DNA of 64,000 nucleotides from Paragordius varius (taxonomy: Eukaryota > Nematomorpha): the NCBI GenBank assembly GCA_964247055.1, contig OZ176051.1, forward strand, positions 10,416,001-10,480,000. The letters are read 5' to 3'. Below are positions 1 to 13,735 of this stretch, in pieces (the stretch's first letter is position 1; each line of letters opens with the position of its first letter). The notes beneath the pieces are model-generated. The model was not told the DNA's origin. It searched no databases and worked only from the letters and a program-made list of their open reading frames with translations. The position numbers and the translations under genes are program-made.

Positions 1-467
1 AATTCACTTTTAAACAATTCAACACCCTTGAATAATTCAAATTTACGCTTGAACAATTCAAATTTACGCTTGAGCAATTCTAATTTACGCTTAAAAATTC
101 AAATTCACCCTTTAACAATTCAAATGCACCTTCAAACAATTCAAATTCACCTTAAAATAAATTGTTTTTTTTAGATTAAATATTATTTATATTTTTTTAT
201 ATTTTTAAAAAAAGAAATTTTGTATGTAATCAAAAAAATACTAAAAAAATATAAACTTTGCAATAAAAATATATTTAATTTTAATGATGAGTTGTATTAG
301 ACCGAAATTTCTAAATTTATTATTAGGGTGAATTCGAATTGTTCGAGGGTGAATTTCAATTCAAGGGTGAATTTGAATTGTTTAAGGGTGAATTTGAATT
401 GTTTAAGGGTGAATTTAACCTGTTTAAGGGTGGATTTCGAATGTTGGAGTAAATTGTAAATGGTATA
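1..467. mobile_element. Foldback-type element with tandem-repeat arms (left end cut by window)
   Basis: The left part (1-160) is a tandem run of a roughly 20-bp unit of the type AATTCAAATTCACCCTTGAAC. After a 160-bp AT-rich spacer the same unit returns inverted (about 325-440, GGGTGAATTTGAATTG...). The right terminus reads AAATTGTAAATGGTATA. A second copy with the same architecture and the same terminal sequence lies at 16580-16920, which shows this is a dispersed element. No coding capacity. The superfamily is not recognised. Confidence 0.7.
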
Positions 468-479
468 ATTTACCGGTGG

Positions 480-2690
480 TAAAAGATTTCACCAACAATC
501 GACCATCATTTTTCAACACAATCAATTATTTATATAGGCTATCAAGAGTTATATAAACATTGATTTTCAACAATCAAATTATAATACGCACGCTATCAAG
601 ATTATCAACAATCAACCATTCTTTTTCAACATTAAATATGCTATTAAGAGTATCACCAGCAATCAACCATTCTATTCTAATAATAAATTATTTTACCCAT
701 GCTATCAAGAATTTTACCAACAACCAACATTTTTTTAACAAAAAACCATTGTTTTGACCATTCATTTTCAACAATCAAAGTGTATTAACCATGTTATTAT
801 ATGTTTCACCAACAATCAACCATCCTTTTTCAATATTGAAATAAAAATACTCATGCTAATAGTTTCAGCAACAACCAATTCTTTTTGAAACATTAATCAA
901 ATTATTTTACCCATGCTATTAAAATTATTAACAATCAACCATCATTGTTCTTAAATCAAATTATATTACATATGTTATTCAATGTTTCACTAAAATCTTC
1001 CATTTTTATTCAGCAATTAATCATAAAACACATGATATTAAGAGTATTACCAATGATTAACTATTTTTTTATCATATTATCTATGCTATCAAGAGGTTCA
1101 TCAACAATCGACCATTATGTTTTAAAAATCAAATTATTTTACCCATGGTAAAAATTTCACCAATTATCAACCACCACTTTTTAATAATTCAATCATAATA
1201 CTCATGCTAATAGTTTCAGCAACAATTTTTGAAACAATAATCAAATTATTTTACCCATGCTATTAAAATTATTAACAATCAACCATCATTGTTCTTAAAT
1301 CAAATTATATTACATATGTAATTCAATGTTTCACTAAAATCATCCATTTTTCAGTAATTAATTATAAAACCCAAGCTATTAAGAGTAGTACTAATAATTG
1401 AACATTTTTTATTAAATTGTATCCATGTTATCAAGAACAATTCTTTTTTAACAATCAACCATTATTTTTCCACAATAAAATTATACCCATGCTATCAAAG
1501 GTTACACTAACGATCCCATTTTCTTTCAATAATCAAATTATTTTATGGTAAATGATTTCGTCAACAATCAACTATCATTAATCAACCATCAAATTATAAT
1601 ACCCATACTATCAATATTTTACCATCGATCAACAATTCTTTTTCAACAATCAAATTATATTACATGCTATTGAAGGTTTCGCCAACAATCCCATTCTTTA
1701 ATCAAATTATTTTACCCATGGTAAAAGATTTCACCAAGAATCAAACATTATTTCAACAATCAAATTATAATACCCATACTATCAATAGTTTTACCATCGA
1801 TCAACAATTCCTTTTCAACAATCAAATTATATTACAGATGCTATTAGGAGATTCAAACATTCAACCATCATTGTTCAATAATATAATTATCCATGCTATC
1901 AAGAATTTTACCAAATATATATCCCAATTATTCAACAATCAATTTATAATACCCATGCTATTTAAAGTACAAACAATCAACCATCATTGTTCATCATTCA
2001 AATTATATTAACCATGATATAATGTTTCACCAATATCATCCATTTTTTCTGCAATCAAATGTAATACTCAAGAGTTTCACCAAACAAGCAATTTTTTTCA
2101 ACAATCAAATTATTATACTGCTATTAAAGTTTCACCAAAAATCATCCATCATTATTTAACAAACGAATTAGTTTACCTATTATTATAATTTTCACCAACA
2201 ATCAAACATTATTTCAACAATCTAATTATATTACCCATGCCATTAAAAGTCATGACTCAACCGTTTTTTAACAATCAAATTTCTCTACCCATGTTATTAA
2301 ATGTTTCACCAACAATCAACCATTCCTTTTTTAAGAAATTATACCCATTCTATTAACAGTTTCACACGATTTAATCATTATTATTCAACACTCAAATTGT
2401 TTTACCCATGTTTTTAAAACTTAAAACAATCAACCATCATTTTCACCAAAAAATCATATTACCCATGTAATTAGCTTTCCTCAAAATCAAACAACATTTT
2501 TCAATGTTCTAATTTATTACCCATGCTAAAAGTTTTACCAACAATAAACCATCATTTTTCAACATTCAAATTCTTTTAACCGTTTCAACCACAATCAACC
2601 ATAATTTTTCAGTACTTTAAATATGTTCATGCTATGAAGAGTTTTACCAACATTAACCATCACTTTTCAGCAATAGTGTTATCCAAACTC
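480..2690. repeat. Diverged satellite, unit about 61 bp
   Basis: About 2.2 kb consist of imperfect copies of a roughly 61-bp unit. The phrases ACCAACAATCAACCATC, TTTTTCAACAATCAAATTA and ACCCATGCTATCAAGAG recur in that order some 30 times with substitutions and small indels. Short open frames here (e.g. 560-757, 945-1151, 1664-2011) are only translations of the repeat. The array directly abuts the foldback element at 1-467. Confidence 0.8.
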
Positions 2691-5541
2691 GAAGTTTTTT
2701 TAAATCAAATTATTTGAATTGGTCGTGACTAATAGCTTTGACGCTAGTAAATCCATTAAATTTTAACCAAGATTGTATTTTTTTTACCTAATTCATGTTA
2801 AATAAAACCGGTTTCCCCTGTCGCCGTTGGTGTGATTTATTCATACTATGATTTTGACATATTATTTTTTTCAATCCATTCGAGGTGATTAAACAAAGAA
2901 ACATGTAAATTATTTTTTAATGGGTTAATAATGAATAAAAACCTTTGAAATTTGGTATAAATAGGGTAAATTTTAAAACCCTTCATGCTTTATTATTTCA
3001 GATATTCTTTGGCGATTCGGGTATGGGGTTGTATCCCTAAATAGTTCAGAATATTACCACAAGGAAGGATGTTTCAACACGTTATATTTATATGGTAATC
3101 AGTTTTTCGCGCATTTTTAAATATATAAATATTTTCCTTTATACGGTGAATATCATGCCAAATCAGTGGTCTCATAGTTTTCAGTAATAGCTTCCAAGCA
3201 ACTTTATTCGATATTATGGCGCAAAGCGGTCGGTGCGCTACCTAGTGGCAGATAAAGGTATTCAACTAAAGTTTTTGCCTTAATAACATTTTACTTAAAA
3301 CCATCAGTGATAACAGTTTATTGGGCGAAATAAAATGGTTTAAAAATTTATTTAAGGATTTAGTTTTTCATCAAAAAAAGACATTTCGAAAGGGGAGTGG
3401 GTAAGAGGGATTATTTCAAAAAAGTGGCCCGATGACATCGAAACATTCATAAATTAAAAAATTTCACTTTTAGATTAGGACTGTCCTACACGTTTTTTGG
3501 ATTAAACTCCACAAAGCTAATATTCATTTAGATGTGGAAATATCTATCGATTATAGTAAAAACTATTAAAATAACTTCCACAATTGATTATTATATATTT
3601 TTATAGGTTACTTTGAACGATATTGATATTTTATATGTACGATGAAGTATTTAAATTATGCCACATTTAATTAATTGTAAGATAAAAAAATTATATACTT
3701 TATTCAGTTAGAAAAGACAGCTGGTAAATAAATTGATAGTTGAGTTAAAAATTATTAAATGGTGACGCTTATGTAAAATGTATTAGATTCTCACAAATGA
3801 ACATATAATTAGACCTATATTTATAAAAAGGATATTATTTATTCAGCAATTCAAATTTTTGAACAAATAAAATAAAATTGTCATTTATTGTTAAACATTT
3901 TTTTATACATATATGTTTATAAGACACATATTGCGACAATAGTTGTGTAAATGAACGTTACATTGTGTGTGTGTGTGTTATAAAAATCAGTAGTTCAGAA
4001 TGCCTGATTGATTTTTTCTAAAAATAATTAGTCATAATTTTTTTCCTTTAAATATAATTTTCAGATGCCAATATATGATATTTTATGGAGATGGAAAAAT
4101 CCATTTTTTTATTCCACAGGTACAATATCCTCATAATTTGCTATATTTTGTCGGATTTTTTTAATGATCTAGATATTCAATCTTTTCTAGATTGTTAAAT
4201 AGGTTATAATCGATATTTTAAATGGTATCTAACGGCGTGGTTTTCTTGCACATTTTTTAATATTAAATATTGGTCCTATATAATATATAAACAATAATGC
4301 AGATTAAATAAATAGATTTATAAAATATCAATAGCCTTAGGAAAATTATGATTTGCAGGTGAATATATTTTGAATAAAATGGATTTTTTGCAATATAAAG
4401 TATATATAATTTCAACACATGTACACTACCAATTATTTTCACTACACCAATTTACCTACAAAATGTTGGTTTATCTGACTTTGACAGTGGTGAGCATTTT
4501 TAGCGCCTAATATATAATGGCTCTTATCTATTCGAATATGCCAATAAAATTATTTTTAATAGCAAGAATCACATACCCCTATTAATATGAGATATATTCG
4601 TGAATATTTTGTGATTAAATTTTTTCAAATCCATAATTTAGAGTTGAGTGTTATTAGCAAGTAAAATTATGGTTTATAATACCCTGTATTATTAAATATT
4701 GTAGTTCATCTAATACAACGAGGTAAATCTATACATTTAATAATTGATGACATTTTAAAAATTTAAACTAAATTTAAAAATTTTCAAATTATACTAATTT
4801 AACTTAGATTTTCAAAGCTTTAACGCATCTTTTAATGGTTTTCACATGTTAGAGCAAAACCACAAAAACGACATTTCAATTTTTTATAGCCAATTTTACT
4901 TCTTTGGTTTTTTGATGTTTTTATATTTATATAAACATATGGTATAATTTTCAGCGTTTTGATTTTTATCAGAAAAAGTTATAGGCTAGTTATTGAAAAC
5001 GGCTGTTTTTTGCAATTATTTTTTTATATGGCGTTTGACCGTAAAATTTTGAATTCAGAAACACTACTTTATATGATAAAATTGAGCCTCATAAAACATA
5101 CCAAAGAACTACTAATTCGGTACACATTGGATATAAATATTTTTTCCATCGATTTTTCGATGTAAAGCAACATATCAACCAAATGAGAATAAAAATACAA
5201 ATAATTTATCCATAGTTGCTAATTAGGGTAGTTAATACTCCCTACTAACTATAAACCAAGGATGTTTTAGATTATAACCATGTTAGTATCAACTATTAAT
5301 TATTGTCTAATTATAAAAAAATTAGTTTTAATTTTCTTTGATTAACAAACGATGGTGTTTTTTAAATTTAACAGCGCTAAATATAATTATTTTTAGTACT
5401 GACAATGCCAGAAAAATGGCCATATTTAAATATTTTTCTATTTTGTCATACACTTTTAAAGTTGCTAGTTTAAAATATGTATATAATCAATTTTTAACAG
5501 TCATTTTAATAATTATATTATCCAATCAATTTTTTATGGTA
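2691..5541. other. No recognisable gene
   Basis: AT-rich sequence with short random open frames (4959-5165, 5338-5571) that show no family motif, no Asn-rich linker character and no splice continuity. An upstream exon of the PDZ gene at 6.9 kb could be hidden here, but I could not identify one. Confidence 0.4.
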
Positions 5542-5545
5542 TTAA

Positions 5546-6078
5546 CCCTTGGATGCAACACATTTCTTTGATTCAAATTGGGATAGTTGGATACCCCAGT
5601 CTTGTTTAAAATTAAATATTTCAAAAATAAAAGAAATTCAAATCATTGCAAGTTTGCACTTATATAACATTAATGAACCAAAATATAATAAAAAATTAAT
5701 TCAAAAATATTATGATATTACAGAGGTAACCCAAAGGTAAAAATTTAGCCAAAATGACACAAGCTAAAAATAAAATTAGTAAAAATTCCATTTCTTTTTA
5801 AATTAATGTTACATGTTTTAGTAAAAAAGTAAACTAAATTTTAGGCCTAAAATTAAAAGACAATATTGTACAATAATATGTAAAATAAAAATGCCCAAGG
5901 AGTTTAATACGGAACTTTTTTTCCAAAAATAAATTTTATTTAGATATTTTGGCTTATTTATATACACTTTCTTAGCTAGAAGCATGAAATTAAATTGGAA
6001 CCGTTTCTTTCAGTAGTTTTACAGTATCAAGTTAAATATTGCTAGGTGTATTTAGATACACCAATATAAATCTAAGTA
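5546..6078. mobile_element. TTAA-flanked MITE, family A (piggyBac-type)
   Basis: The element is flanked by TTAA at 5542-5545 and 6079-6082. Its left terminus (CCCTTGGATGCAACACATTTC, then TTTGATTCAAATTGGG and GATACCCCAGTCTTG) is the inverted counterpart of the right termini of the copies at 51815-52323 and 58752-59314. The internal segments TTTTATTTAGATATTTTGGC and GGAACCGTTTCTTTCAGTAG are shared with those copies. It is non-coding. TTAA targeting is the hallmark of piggyBac elements; assignment rests on that alone. Confidence 0.65.
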
Positions 6079-6148
6079 TTAAATGACCAAAATAATTTAA
6101 AATCAAAAGTTAACACGCATAACAAATTTGTTCACAAGCCTTCCTTAA

Positions 6149-6606
6149 CACTCCATAACTTTTTGAGGTAGGTTTATATATATAAGCGATTTCTAATTTG
6201 AATATCTTAAAAAGTAAAGCCATCATACAAAAATAAATTATGGCGCAATTACAATTTTTTTAAAACATGTAAATTAAAAATCTTCTTCTCAAACCTTTCT
6301 GCCGCCATTTTTATCTTTTTTTAGATCATTGCAAAAGGCAAATAAATGTATTTTATGATTGGAAATTTTTAAAAAACTTTAAGCTACATTTTAGAAAAAC
6401 GAGATATCAGCTGTTCGCTTAAATCGTGTAATGAAGTCCCAATTTCGGACTCTAGAACTCAGATTTTAGGAAATAGGAGATTTATATCTATTACATAAAA
6501 AATGTGATATCTCAAGTAAAATAACAAGCTGTAGTTTAATTGAAAGATTAAACTATGGGTCATACTACCCCAAAATGTGGACAAAAAAGCGAAAGGTAAT
6601 GAAGTG
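6149..6606. mobile_element. TTAA-flanked MITE, family B (piggyBac-type)
   Basis: Flanking TTAA sits at 6145-6148 and 6607-6610. The terminal inverted repeats begin CACTYCATWACCTTT. Internal blocks (TTTGAATATCTTAAAAAGTA, GCAAAAGGCAAATAAATGT, a GTCCCAATTT motif) recur in the copies at 48157-48699 and 58226-58586. No coding capacity. Confidence 0.7.
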
Positions 6607-6930
6607 TTAAAGTCAAAACGATATGAATAAATATTTGTTTAATTGCAAACTTAAAAAATTAATTTCTTAATAATTTTTGTTTTTATAATATAAAGATGAA
6701 CATTTTTTTGTAATATCAATTTTATTTATAACAAAATAATGTGTAAATGTTATTCATATGACTCTATTTTGTATTACTCACCGGCTCAGGTGAACACCAT
6801 ATTCGTATCTTATCTTAAGTTACAAGTATGCCATTTCAAGGCTTTTCCCGCATTACTTTTACATTTATTGTAACATATTTATATAGGTATAGATGATATA
6901 GAAGAACAAATATATTATGATTTTATTGAG

Positions 6931-9650
6931 ATGGTCGTTTCGAAAAAATCTGAAGAAACAACTGCAAACGCTACACTTAAAGATCTCAATAATATTAACA
7001 TGAATTCATTTAACGTTCGAAATAATACAAATTACCAAACGCTTCGAGCTTCCCAAACTAACAATGCCAGAACTAATAAAGTTAACAATTTAATTGCCAA
7101 ATTTTCGGGCCCATCCATAAATTATGATGTATCAAACTTTCATCATCAATCGAATGACATAAAAAACAGTATAGCACATACAAAACAAGATACAGAATGT
7201 AAATCTTTATCCACATGGCCATTCCACAATAATTATGTTTCCACTTCCAAAAATAAATCAATTGGAAACCATATTCAAACTACATCTCACCATTACACAT
7301 CACCTGTTTACAGTTCTAGTCGTCTGCCTCAATTCGTAACATCTCATAAATCGTCTACGGATTCTCACGAGTATGATTTTTGGATTTTCTTTTTTTATTT
7401 TATTAATATATATTTGTTAATATATTTATACAATTTATAAGGAATACACCTATGAATACATCCAAATCACAACTTAAAAATAGCAATAACCACAAACAAA
7501 CTGAAAGTGTAAATATTATCGAAGTTTATGATGAATCTAAATTCGGATTAGCGGCTTTACGCAAAAATAAAAGCAATATGGTAAAACAAACATACAATGG
7601 TAATAATACTGGTGTTTCTTTGCAAGATAAAACGCCGTACGATGATAATTCAATCATAGGATTGGCTGCATTAAAAAAACGGAATGATTGTCCGATTTCT
7701 ACACGACCAAATGATATAGCTTTAAATGTTCCCGTTTTACCCAATAATTCTGATTCTAAACGCGATTCCCTAAATGAAGATTCGGATTCTAATAATAATG
7801 CCGTGACACCGACCCCATCCACGTCCTCTAATTTTTATGTCCAAACATTCAAAAGCACACTTAACAACAATATATTGTTTGGAAAAAGTAGAGTAGGTAA
7901 TAACATAATTTTAAATAATTCACCCTATCAATCCCAGGATATAGCCTTAAGTGAAAGAGACAAAAAATCAGATCCTACGGTACATAAAGTACAGCATGTA
8001 AATGATGAGATTAATAATTTCTCACCACAAAATGACAAGAACGCGTCAATAATGACTAAGGCCTCACAATTATCTGGTTATACACAAGAAAATACCTACA
8101 GTTCATTGAACACTAAAATGTGTCCCCCGGATAAATTCATGAATCATGGCAAAAACGATCACATTATTGCTACAACTGCTGACAAAACTGATAATATCGG
8201 AAACGAAAACACGCCAACTTCTCTCCATTGTCGTCAAGCTTCTGAAGATTCTACGACATCATCCTTTTCGTCGCTTTTGCTTATTGTATCGGGTGGTAAA
8301 CCACCTCCTCCCCAATTTACAACTCAATTTACCTCCGAACTAACAAATGATGCTCAAAATAAAAGCTTTAAATTATCACCATCTAATCAAGGCGTAGGTT
8401 ATGAAACACACCCTGGAAATTCGATTGATAACTCTCTGCTTTATACAACCATGATTACATCATCTTATTCTTCATCGGCATCCACTTCTTCCTTGTTATC
8501 ATCGGCCAGAGATTCAAATAATTCCAACGATGAATCTTCCGGTAACCAAAAAATTCATAAAGTTATCCCAAAACCACATGCAATGCCAAAAACAAATAAT
8601 CCCAATTTGGATGAAGTTGATAATTTGTGTGATAGTATGGCGAAGAAGGAACTAAAACATAGTTATCAGAATCATAATGATGATAATGATAGCATTATTT
8701 ACATTCAAAATAATTTGCATAAAGCCGATTCCCACACACCTAATCATGCACAAAGGAGTTCAATTTTGAACGGAAAACCATATATGGGCTCTCACAGTAC
8801 TCCTAACGCCATGACTTCAACAAATGACAATCGAGAAGTTGATAAAATATTATCTCCTTCACCCTTTGAAGCAAATGTGCCGCCACCGTTGTCTCCTCTA
8901 TCATTAACATCGCCAAAACTAGACATTATGGAAGAAACACAAAATAAATATTCATCATTTTATAATGGTTTGACCCATAATGGGATAAAGTTGTCACCTT
9001 TAGTTACAAACTGTTCACCTATACAACTGAATAAAAATAATGTTAATAGTGGTAATGCCATTAAACATAATTTGTTTATGATGAATAAATCATCAAACAC
9101 CATACTTACTGCTAATTACAGCAATATATCAAATCAAACCACCGCTAACAATACATTTTTGAATAGCAATATCTCAAGATCTGAAAGCCGGGGTTCGATT
9201 GCATCTTTAACGTCAATAGTTTCACTTGCTTCATCAACGTCTTATCTATCGCCTCATGTAAGGATAAAATCATTAATTTTTTACACCTTATGTACGAATT
9301 TGAAATATTTAAGTTGTCGGATTTTCATAGAGGATTTTTATAATTTTTTTTGGAGGAATTCTTTTATTTAAACACTAACTTCTGCATCCTATTTCCCTGA
9401 TGCGATATTTTTAAATATTATTATTTAGCTCATTTTTTTAATTTCATACTAAGTAATCGTATTGTATGTAAATATATATGGTGGTAAAAAGACAAAGTTT
9501 GATGACATTTACTAAATAGATACTCTTATTTATATCTTAAAATATTTTTTAGTCCTTTATTACCGTTTTACACTATATGGGAGAAATATTTTACAAAAAT
9601 TTTTTAGACATTCCATCTTTCTAATATTTTATATAACTTAGTGAGGTTTA

Positions 9651-9683
<33 letters not shown>

Positions 9684-12600
9684 TAATAAGTTTAGTGATT
9701 TTTTTGAAACTTTAATAATTATTAAATGAAAAATGTAATTTACACAATCAATTTATGTGGAAGTCCTTGATTTTTTATTTTTTGTAAAAAATACATTAAA
9801 TTTTATACATGTTCGAAACTATCATCACCTTTTTTCTTATCAAAAATGTTAAAAATTTAAAATATGTCAAAGGTTGCAAATTTTTTACATTTATTTTAAT
9901 ATAAAAACCGTTTTTGTACTCTTAATTTTAATCAATTGTATATCATGTCGATGTATCTATATTTTGAATGAACCAATTTTATTAAATTTATTAATTGATT
10001 GAATTATTTTTATAAATTAAAATTCAATATTTGATTTTTTGCTAGTTCAACGCTTATGCTATACTAATAATTAAAAATCTTAATATACGCCTTTAAATAT
10101 GCTTAATATATTAATATTTGTTCAAAAATTTAAAATTTTATTATCTTACTATTTTACAATGGTGTTTAATGGTTAATTGTTATCATTAGAATAAACGATA
10201 GATATAAAAGAGTAGCGGTTTAAAATTTTTACCAAATCACCAACAGCAATAAAAAATGATTTATTTTTTTATAAAATTCTTTTAATTTTTTTATTATTTT
10301 GAAAAAACAAAAATTTGCATATAATTTATGGTTTATTATCTTTTATGGTGTAATTGTGAAAATAAACGGTTTTGCGCCTTTGACTTTGATCTTTGTTAAT
10401 ATATTTTTTAAAAAATTATTATATATTACCATTTGCATTTAAAATTCGCTTTGATATATTATTGCGCTAAATCAACTCACAATTGAGATTGACTATTGTT
10501 TTTGGCCTACTTTATCATGAAACATATCAAAAAAGATATAGGTAATTTTTTAAGCGACATGAGTAAAAATTTTATTTATTGCCAATATATGACAGAGAAT
10601 TTGGAATTTTACCAATAATTTTTTTAATTATATAATATAAAATCAATTTTAAATACTAACGAAATAGGGGAACAAAATAAAGAAAAAGCGGTGTATGGCA
10701 AATATTCAATTCCATATAATTTATTTTTAGTGATTTTGCTGTTTAAATTTTAAAGCTTGAATTGGAAGTTAAAGGGGTCTAATATATTTATAACAATATA
10801 TTTTAAATTTAAATTCCTATGTTGGAAAAAATCCTCAGTTAAGTAACATATCGAAAAAAGTAGCCAAAATTAACCCATAATATTCTATGTGTCATAATAT
10901 TCGATTTTATATAAATAATTTTTAGTGATTTAGAAATGCTGTTTAAATAGAGGGTGGAGTGGAAATTAAAGGGGTATAATATATATATATATATATAACA
11001 AAATATTTTAAATTTATATTCTTATGTTGGAAAAAATCCTCAGTTAAGTAACATATCGAAAAAATTAGCCAAAAATAGTCCATAATATTTTATGTGTCAA
11101 TTTTTTGAAATGTTTATAACTATTCGAAATAAGGGTGAATTTAAAGTGTTTTAAGTTATTTTGAAATGTTTCATAAATTTTTTTGATAATCAATAAAAAT
11201 AATTTGTGTTTTAACAGGAACTCCAACAACTTATAGATGAAGCCAACCTAACTATTGATCATACAGGGGCCACGGATCAAATCATAGAAGTTATTATTTT
11301 ACATCGAGAACATATGGGAGGCGGTATTGGTATAACATTAGCGGGTGGTATTGACCAAGAACAAAAAGAAATTAGGGTATGCATTTAATAAAATTCCGAT
11401 TTTGGATTTTTCCTATTTTTAGTGAGTTTTGTGTTTAAATTTTTTTTATTGTAATATAGGTAAAATATATATATATAGTGAATTCAAACAAATCATTCTA
11501 GAATCTTTTACTACCATATCAAGATATAGTGAATTAAACAAAATTGATTTATTCAATAATCATTTAATACAGTCATTTTTTAGATATTTTATATGCATGT
11601 TAGTTTCTAAATATACTTTATATTTTACTGTTATGCAACATATATTAATTATATATATTTTTTTAATTTAAAATTTAATCAAATTTTCTATAAATTCTTA
11701 ATCAATCCCAATCACTTACTGATATAGATTCACAAAGTTATTAGCGGGAGTGTAGCAGATAAAGATGGACGTGCTTTTAAAGGGGACCGTGTTCTTTCGA
11801 TTAATGGGAAAACGCTGTTTAATTTGACTCATCGACAAAGTGTTGAAATTCTTAAAGCTCCTAGACCAGAAGTATAACGCTTTTATTTCCATATAGGATT
11901 TACATAAATGATACATAATAGATTCTTAGCATGCCTTCGGCACGGTTTAAATTTTTGATATTCGATCTAATTATTTAACGGCCTGGTTTTGGAGTCGCAC
12001 TTTAATAAAGAATGATTATAGGCCATTTTTTTTACAAAATAACTCTTTTAAATGACATATTTAAACCGATCAAATAGCGGACCAACCACATTCAAACAAA
12101 AATGATAATGTTAAATTATTTGCAATCTAAAATTTAATTTTCTATTCTCTTCATAGTCTATTTATTTTTGGTTCTACAATACAAATTAAGCTTCTTATGA
12201 TATGTTCTTGACATTTCTTTACATTGTAAACACATACTGTAAGGAAAATGAATACTGAAATTGTATATTAGCGATAAAAAATGATACATTTTTAAATATT
12301 TGCGCCCAGTTTATTTCTTGATTATATGTGATACAATCATTCACTATAATGGTATTAGTATAATCGCGTGGTTACTCTATACTTATCCAAAGAATTAAAC
12401 ATAGGTAAACCATGTTAAACAAATAAAAAGGACCAACATACCCTAAAATATTTTTATTATAAATTTTATTAACGCGGCTCTCAGTTTGATACACACATCA
12501 AAACTAGACCCTTTGTTAGCGCTTTTAATATTTTACTCATTTTATGATAACCTTTGTAATTTATTTGTTTTACACATTCAACACTATATAGGTTGTTTTA

Positions 12601-13735
12601 GTCTTATCCCGGTCCAAATTATCCCGACTTGGTCAACAAGCTATGATTGAACCAACTCAAATCCCGGGCACAAAACTAGAAAAGAATGATGATGCTGAGA
12701 AATATATCTTTAATAAATTGTCAAATATGCAGCAAAATGGTCATGGAACCGAATCCCCTATAAATAATAATAGTAATAATCTGTCTACTTTTAACAATTG
12801 TGATCATCTCTCATCCGATTCGTCAGAACGTTCCTGTTATCAAAAATTGGTTTTTCACCAACACATCAACAAAAATAATTCTCTCCTTGTGACAAAATTA
12901 GAAACTACGAATAATGATATAAAAGATATCAATTCCATACAAAATGATTCAAAGTTCACCAATAATATTAATAATAATAATATCGTCACACAAAACAAAT
13001 ATGAAAATATTATTGAAAAACTTAATAATCAAGAAGTGGAAGTAGATAAAATATCTTCTTCTATAACGGTTGAATTATGTAATAATTCATCGGCTTTATC
13101 GTGTGGGAGTTTGGGTTTTTCTCTTGAAGGTGGGGTAGCCTCGTTGGAAGGTGACAAATCCCTAACTGTTAAACGCATTTTTAAAGGTAAAGTTGAAATT
13201 TTTAGTTTTTGTTTAGATCATATTTTAAATTGGTTATGAATAAAACAATTTATTCAGTGGTATAATGGTGTACAGTTCGAATCATTGTTAGTTAATTTGT
13301 TTTTAAGTCACGGTAAGTTTTTAATAATTTGACGTCAAAAAAATATCATGTAACTATATATTGGATTTTGAAATACAATTTTCGCATTCATTTTGTGATC
13401 GATTATTTTAAATTTAAAGGCGATTATACAAAACGTAAAACCAAAAAATTTTATGAACACCCTAATTGTTTAAACATTCTTTATACTTTTCACTTATTCT
13501 GAAATGTTACGACGGTGTATTAATATTTTGCTTTTTTGTAGGAGGACCCATTGATAGATGTGGTCAAAATATCCTACCTGGCTATCAATTATTGTACGTC
13601 AATGGAGAGCATTTAAATGGTTTAACACTCTTTCAAGCATGGAATCTTATAAAAAATTTACCACAGGGTCAGAATGTATCTCTAACTTTTTTACCAAAAA
13701 ACCCAACCAATACCAATGTAAATTTACCTAATTAA
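6931..13735 (+). CDS. Pro-interleukin-16/PDZD2-like multi-PDZ protein (5' end uncertain)
   Basis: Exons by splice signals and phase: 6931-7370 (may extend left to an acceptor at 6887), 7442-9257, 11218-11376, 11728-11871, 12592-13186, 13542-13735 with the stop; 1115 aa from the first Met. Residues 1-750 are a low-complexity Asn/Ser-rich region without a recognised domain. PDZ-A (about 766-870) contains GGGIGITLAGGID, VHKVISGSVADKDGRAF and GDRVLSINGKTLF. PDZ-B (about 1011-1110) contains ITVEL, GSLGFSLEGG, SLTVKRIFKGG and LTLFQAWNLIKNLPQG. These match the last two PDZ domains of pro-IL-16 and PDZD2 (family pattern GLGFSLEGGKGSL...INRIFKG...FEAWNIIKALPDG), and as there the protein ends just after the last PDZ. 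Probably an intracellular scaffold. The first intron is only 71 nt; the 9258-11217 intron holds a tandem duplication. An upstream exon, or a trans-spliced start, is possible. Confidence 0.8.
10723..11105. repeat. Tandem duplication of about 195 bp inside an intron
   Basis: Two head-to-tail copies share TTTTTAGTGATTT, GGAARTTAAAGGGGT, a TA run, TATGTTGGAAAAAATCCTCA and GTTAAGTAACATATCG. They lie in the 1960-bp intron (9258-11217) of the PDZ gene. No gene content. Confidence 0.75.

Noticed and set aside
560-2011. Short open frames in the first 2 kb
   Set aside because: They are translations of the 61-bp satellite, not genes.
4959-5165. 68-codon frame starting MIFIRKSYRL
   Set aside because: No motif, no splice context and composition typical of random AT-rich DNA.
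7526-7822. Minus-strand 98-codon frame
   Set aside because: Antisense shadow of the PDZ gene exon 2.
13250-13300. tRNA-like B-box (AGTTCGAATCA) after a TGGTATAATGG stretch
   Set aside because: No cloverleaf can be drawn and no acceptor stem is found. It lies in a PDZ-gene intron and may be a chance match or SINE trace.
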